Shown: one piece after another, positions 61,172-64,000 of the stretch
Numbering within the stretch: the first letter of the stretch is position 1
Layout: each line of letters starts with the position of its first letter
Source of the DNA: Chitinophaga sp. 180180018-3
Lineage (GTDB): Bacteria; Bacteroidota; Bacteroidia; Chitinophagales; Chitinophagaceae
DNA length: 64,000 bases
Assembly: GCF_037893185.1 (NCBI RefSeq)
Contig: NZ_CP140772.1
Location: 1,178,001 to 1,242,000, forward strand
Reading direction: 5' to 3'
Program-made: the position numbers and the translations under genes
The notes under the pieces: model-generated
Told to the model about the DNA's origin: nothing
Database searches by the model: none
The model's input: only the letters and a program-made list of their open reading frames with translations

Positions 61172-64000
61172 CTAGTTTTTGAAAACAACATTAACCCCTA
61201 CTGAAAACACCTGCTGGTGTGGATAATACCAGCCCCTGGTATTTCTATCTGCCTTTCCGCTCTCACCCATTTCGGGATCGATGAAGTCTTTGATAGGACT
61301 CCAGGTAAGGAGATTCTGCCCGGCAACATAACAGCGTAGCGATTCGAACCCGCAGCGGCGGCTCACTGCCGCAGGCAGAGTATACCCTATCTCCGCCGAT
61401 TTCAGGCGCAGGTAAGCGGCGCTCCAGTACCACCAGGATGAGCTTTGCTGATTATTGCTGTTGCCTCCCTGACCAAACAGCCGTGGATAACGCGCACCGG
61501 TATTTTCGGGCGTCCAGTAATCGAGCGATTTTTTTGTAGCGGAAGCGCCCACGAAAAACGGCCATACCAGCTCTTTCTGTATCTGTACATCTGTTTGCGC
61601 TGCACCCTGGAACAGCAGGTTCATATCAAATCCCCTGAATGACAGGCTGGGGCTGAAAGCATAAATAATCTGCGGCAGTACGGGGCGCCCGATATAGGTT
61701 TCATCGCTGGCGTCTATCCTGTTATCGCCATTCACATCTTCGTAGCGTATATCTCCCGGCGCTACCGCGCCAAAAGTCGGTGTTGGTATACCCGCCTTCA
61801 GCTTTCCGTCGCTACCGAAATCGCTTTCCTGGTACAGCCCCACTGCCTTCAGCCCGAACTGGGAATTCAGCGGCCGGCCGGTGCGCGAACGGTTGGGATT
61901 ATTCATGGTTACGGGGTTTTCAAACGTTTGTATCAGCTTGTTTTGGGCATAGGTAAAGTTAACAGTAACGCCCGCACGCAAGCCATTGTGAAAACGATGC
62001 TCGCTGCTAAGGGAGAGGTCAATGCCATGGTTGCTCATGATGCCTGCGTTTACCTGGGCAATGCCGATGCCATATTCCGCCGGCACTACGCTGGCCGGAC
62101 TTACCAGCATGTTATTTCTTTTCTCGTGGAATACGTCCGCTTCCAGTCCGAGCAATCCCTGCCAGAGCGTTAGCTCAACGCCTACATCCGCTTTCGCTGC
62201 GCGCTCCCAGGTAATGAAGGGATTGGGTTCCAGGCGTTCGCGCGCGCCCTGTAATACTTCTCCTTTAAAAACATAGGCGTTCCCGTATACGCCCATGGCG
62301 CTGGAATACTGGAACGGGCCGCCTGCCAGGTTACCGGACTGCCCCCAGGATCCTCTCAGCTTCAGGTTATCAATCCAACTGAACCGGTCTTTTATGAACG
62401 GTTCCTCCGACAGCCGCCAGCCAGCGGAAAAAGCTGGGAAAAAGCCATATTGCCGTCCGGGTGCAAAGTAGTAATGACCATCATACCTGCCGGACGCTTC
62501 CAGCATGTACTTACCCGCATAAGCGTAAGAAGCACGGTATACATAACCTACCTGCCTGGTTTCACTGGATGAGCCCCCCGTACCCCATGTCTTCTGGTCG
62601 GCGCTACCCAGGTCAATTTCGTCGATATTCAGATCGTACCTGCCCCTGGAAGCAGAGAGCCGGTCATACTTCGTTTGACGGACTTCCATTACGGCGAGGC
62701 CGCTTACTGCATGCTTGCCGAAATCATGATGATAGTTCAGGAAAGCCTGCCAGGTGTACTCCTTCCACCGCTGGTTCTGTTCCAGCAGCGAGGGTTTTCC
62801 GGCGCTGACAACCGGCGTATATGCATAAGGGTTAGTAGTGGTATTGATGTTATAGGTAGTGGGCTGCGGTTCGTTCCAATTTTTCTCAAAATAAGTGGTA
62901 GGATCATAGCTGAACACGCCTTTAATGCTGAGCCCTTCCAGGAAGGGCAGCTCTTGTTCTACCGACAGCTGGCCCATGATCCTTGTTTCGTCGCTCGACC
63001 GGGAGCCGGTAGACAGCAGGTACAGCAGCGAAGGTTTGCCATTGTTGTTGGCAAGGAGCCCGTTGGAATATTTCAAAGCATTAATCGGCCACCATGCCTG
63101 GGCACTCGCAAACACATCCAGGCCGTTGGCGCCCGGCTGATGCACCAGGTTATTGAGGCCATTGATAGATAGTGCCACCGTGGTTGTTTTTGTTGGCCGG
63201 GATTCCAGGTTGGCCACCACATTGTAGCGCTTTACATTGGTAGAAGCCCATAAACCGCGCTGGTAAAGGTATCCCAGCCCAATGTAGTAGGTGGTATTTT
63301 CAGAACCGCCCGAAAGAGAAATGTTATGGCCCGTTAAAGGGGTATTGCGGTTACGGATAGCAGCCATGGCATCCGCGTTTGGATATTTGTCGTAATCCGC
63401 TCCCGGTGCATGTTCCACAGATTTCCTGAAGCCCTCCACCTGTTCATCGGAAAAAGTGGGCGCCTGGCCGGCATTCCTGTCGGCAATATTCCGCAGGGTA
63501 ACATATTCATATGCATTCACCATTTTCACGGTAGTAGTAGGATTCTGGAAACCGGCATAGCCGCTGTAAGACAACGTAGGTTTGCCTGCACGGCCCTTTT
63601 TTGTGGTAACCAGTATTACACCGTTGGCGCCGGCCATGCCGTAAGGCGCTACAGCGGCAGCATCTTTCAGTACGGTAATGGATGCGATGGTACTGGGATC
63701 CAACCGTGTAAAATCCCTCGGCACGCCGTCGACAACGATGAGCGGCGCGCTATTCCCGTTAGTGGCGATACCCCTGATATGTATCTCAGATCCGTCCTTA
63801 CCGGGCTCGCCGCTATTCTGTGCGGCAATGATACCTGGCAAGCGGCCGTTGAGCGTATTGCTGATATTGGGTACGGGCAGGTCGCGGATTTTGTCTGATT
63901 TCAGCGTTGAAATAGCAGCGGTGCTGGAACTTTTCTGCTGGGTGCCATATCCTACAACAACTACCTCGTTAAGTTTTGCAAGATCTGCTTTCAGCAGCAC
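61172..64000 (-). CDS. SusC/RagA family TonB-linked outer membrane protein (5' end outside window)
   Basis: The frame is open to the right edge, giving 942 residues from the middle of the CarboxypepD-like region to the stop. The first visible part has the SusC signature NEVVVVGYGTQQKSS, then plug motifs NTLNGRLPGIIA, VVDGVPRDF and ITVLKDAAAVAPYGMAGANG, followed by the barrel. It ends in the usual aromatic strand (QVFSVGVNVVFKN). The N-terminal signal and any STN domain are outside the window, so sigma-type signalling cannot be judged. It forms the PUL with the downstream SusD, GH99/GH71-like, GH109-like and GH42-like genes. Confidence 0.95.
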   Translation of the reverse strand: MLLKADLAKLNEVVVVGYGTQQKSSSTAAISTLKSDKIRDLPVPNISNTLNGRLPGIIAAQNSGEPGKDGSEIHIRGIATNGNSAPLIVVDGVPRDFTRLDPSTIASITVLKDAAAVAPYGMAGANGVILVTTKKGRAGKPTLSYSGYAGFQNPTTTVKMVNAYEYVTLRNIADRNAGQAPTFSDEQVEGFRKSVEHAPGADYDKYPNADAMAAIRNRNTPLTGHNISLSGGSENTTYYIGLGYLYQRGLWASTNVKRYNVVANLESRPTKTTTVALSINGLNNLVHQPGANGLDVFASAQAWWPINALKYSNGLLANNNGKPSLLYLLSTGSRSSDETRIMGQLSVEQELPFLEGLSIKGVFSYDPTTYFEKNWNEPQPTTYNINTTTNPYAYTPVVSAGKPSLLEQNQRWKEYTWQAFLNYHHDFGKHAVSGLAVMEVRQTKYDRLSASRGRYDLNIDEIDLGSADQKTWGTGGSSSETRQVGYVYRASYAYAGKYMLEASGRYDGHYYFAPGRQYGFFPAFSAGWRLSEEPFIKDRFSWIDNLKLRGSWGQSGNLAGGPFQYSSAMGVYGNAYVFKGEVLQGARERLEPNPFITWERAAKADVGVELTLWQGLLGLEADVFHEKRNNMLVSPASVVPAEYGIGIAQVNAGIMSNHGIDLSLSSEHRFHNGLRAGVTVNFTYAQNKLIQTFENPVTMNNPNRSRTGRPLNSQFGLKAVGLYQESDFGSDGKLKAGIPTPTFGAVAPGDIRYEDVNGDNRIDASDETYIGRPVLPQIIYAFSPSLSFRGFDMNLLFQGAAQTDVQIQKELVWPFFVGASATKKSLDYWTPENTGARYPRLFGQGGNSNNQQSSSWWYWSAAYLRLKSAEIGYTLPAAVSRRCGFESLRCYVAGQNLLTWSPIKDFIDPEMGESGKADRNTRGWYYPHQQVFSVGVNVVFKN

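Noticed and set aside
1..64000. CRISPR arrays, tRNA or rRNA genes and complete insertion sequences
   Set aside because: No regularly spaced repeats, cloverleaf or transposase genes were noticed in the window.

Overview
The window looks like chromosomal DNA of a Bacteroidota member of the Chitinophagaceae, most likely a Chitinophaga-like soil bacterium. The reasons are three SusC/SusD pairs, an ECF sigma/FecR pair, a T9SS-type C-terminal sorting domain, and promoters of the Bacteroidota form (TAnnTTTG at -7). No rRNA, tRNA, CRISPR array or intact insertion sequence was seen.

Layout. (1) 1-11938, + strand: the distal part of a polysaccharide-utilisation locus. It holds a SusC C-terminus, SusD, GH16 and GH3 beta-glucan enzymes, a Gfo/Idh/MocA oxidoreductase, a NagB/AgaI-like amino-sugar-phosphate isomerase, a ROK kinase, a GMC oxidoreductase with its small Tat/lipoprotein subunit, and a DUF4091/GH123-like protein. 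It ends at a 25-bp perfect hairpin. (2) 12071-16387: two divergent amidohydrolase paralogues (one exported, one cytosolic), a small lipoprotein and an AraC-type regulator. Three promoters here share a 14-bp motif placed exactly 45 nt before the TTTG of the -7 element. (3) 16524-18739, - strand: a ThDP enzyme with a MEKHLA-domain protein. (4) 19147-21984: an outer-membrane-like protein, a TetR regulator divergent from a fatty-acid-hydroxylase/sterol-desaturase-type membrane enzyme, and a decayed copy of the 3' end of the outer-membrane gene. (5) 22108-28943: sigma factor, FecR, SusC with STN domain, and SusD. (6) 29557-32532: two tandem class I terpene synthases, a DUF1348/SnoaL-like protein and a headless AraC fragment. 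(7) 32735-49829, - strand: a 17-kb cluster of four proteins without signal peptides. Two are small paralogues built from a repeated domain, one is 1185 aa, and one is a 3956-aa giant with LysM-like and Ig-like modules. (8) 50168-53526: a decayed accessory strip with three broken genes (serine recombinase tail, DUF1016/YhcG nuclease, ImmA/IrrE peptidase). (9) 53595-64000, - strand: a second PUL with a partial SusC, SusD, an FG-GAP plus GH99/GH71-like T9SS cargo, a GH109-like oxidoreductase/glycosidase and a GH42-like enzyme.

How the genes may work together. Regions 1, 5 and 9 are glycan uptake and breakdown units; region 5 carries its own transmembrane signalling pair. Region 6 is probably a small terpene pathway. 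Region 7 is the best candidate for something undescribed: it is large, has no recognisable secretion signal, and is flanked by decayed genes including a recombinase remnant. All functional statements are by motif recognition only; no database search was possible.
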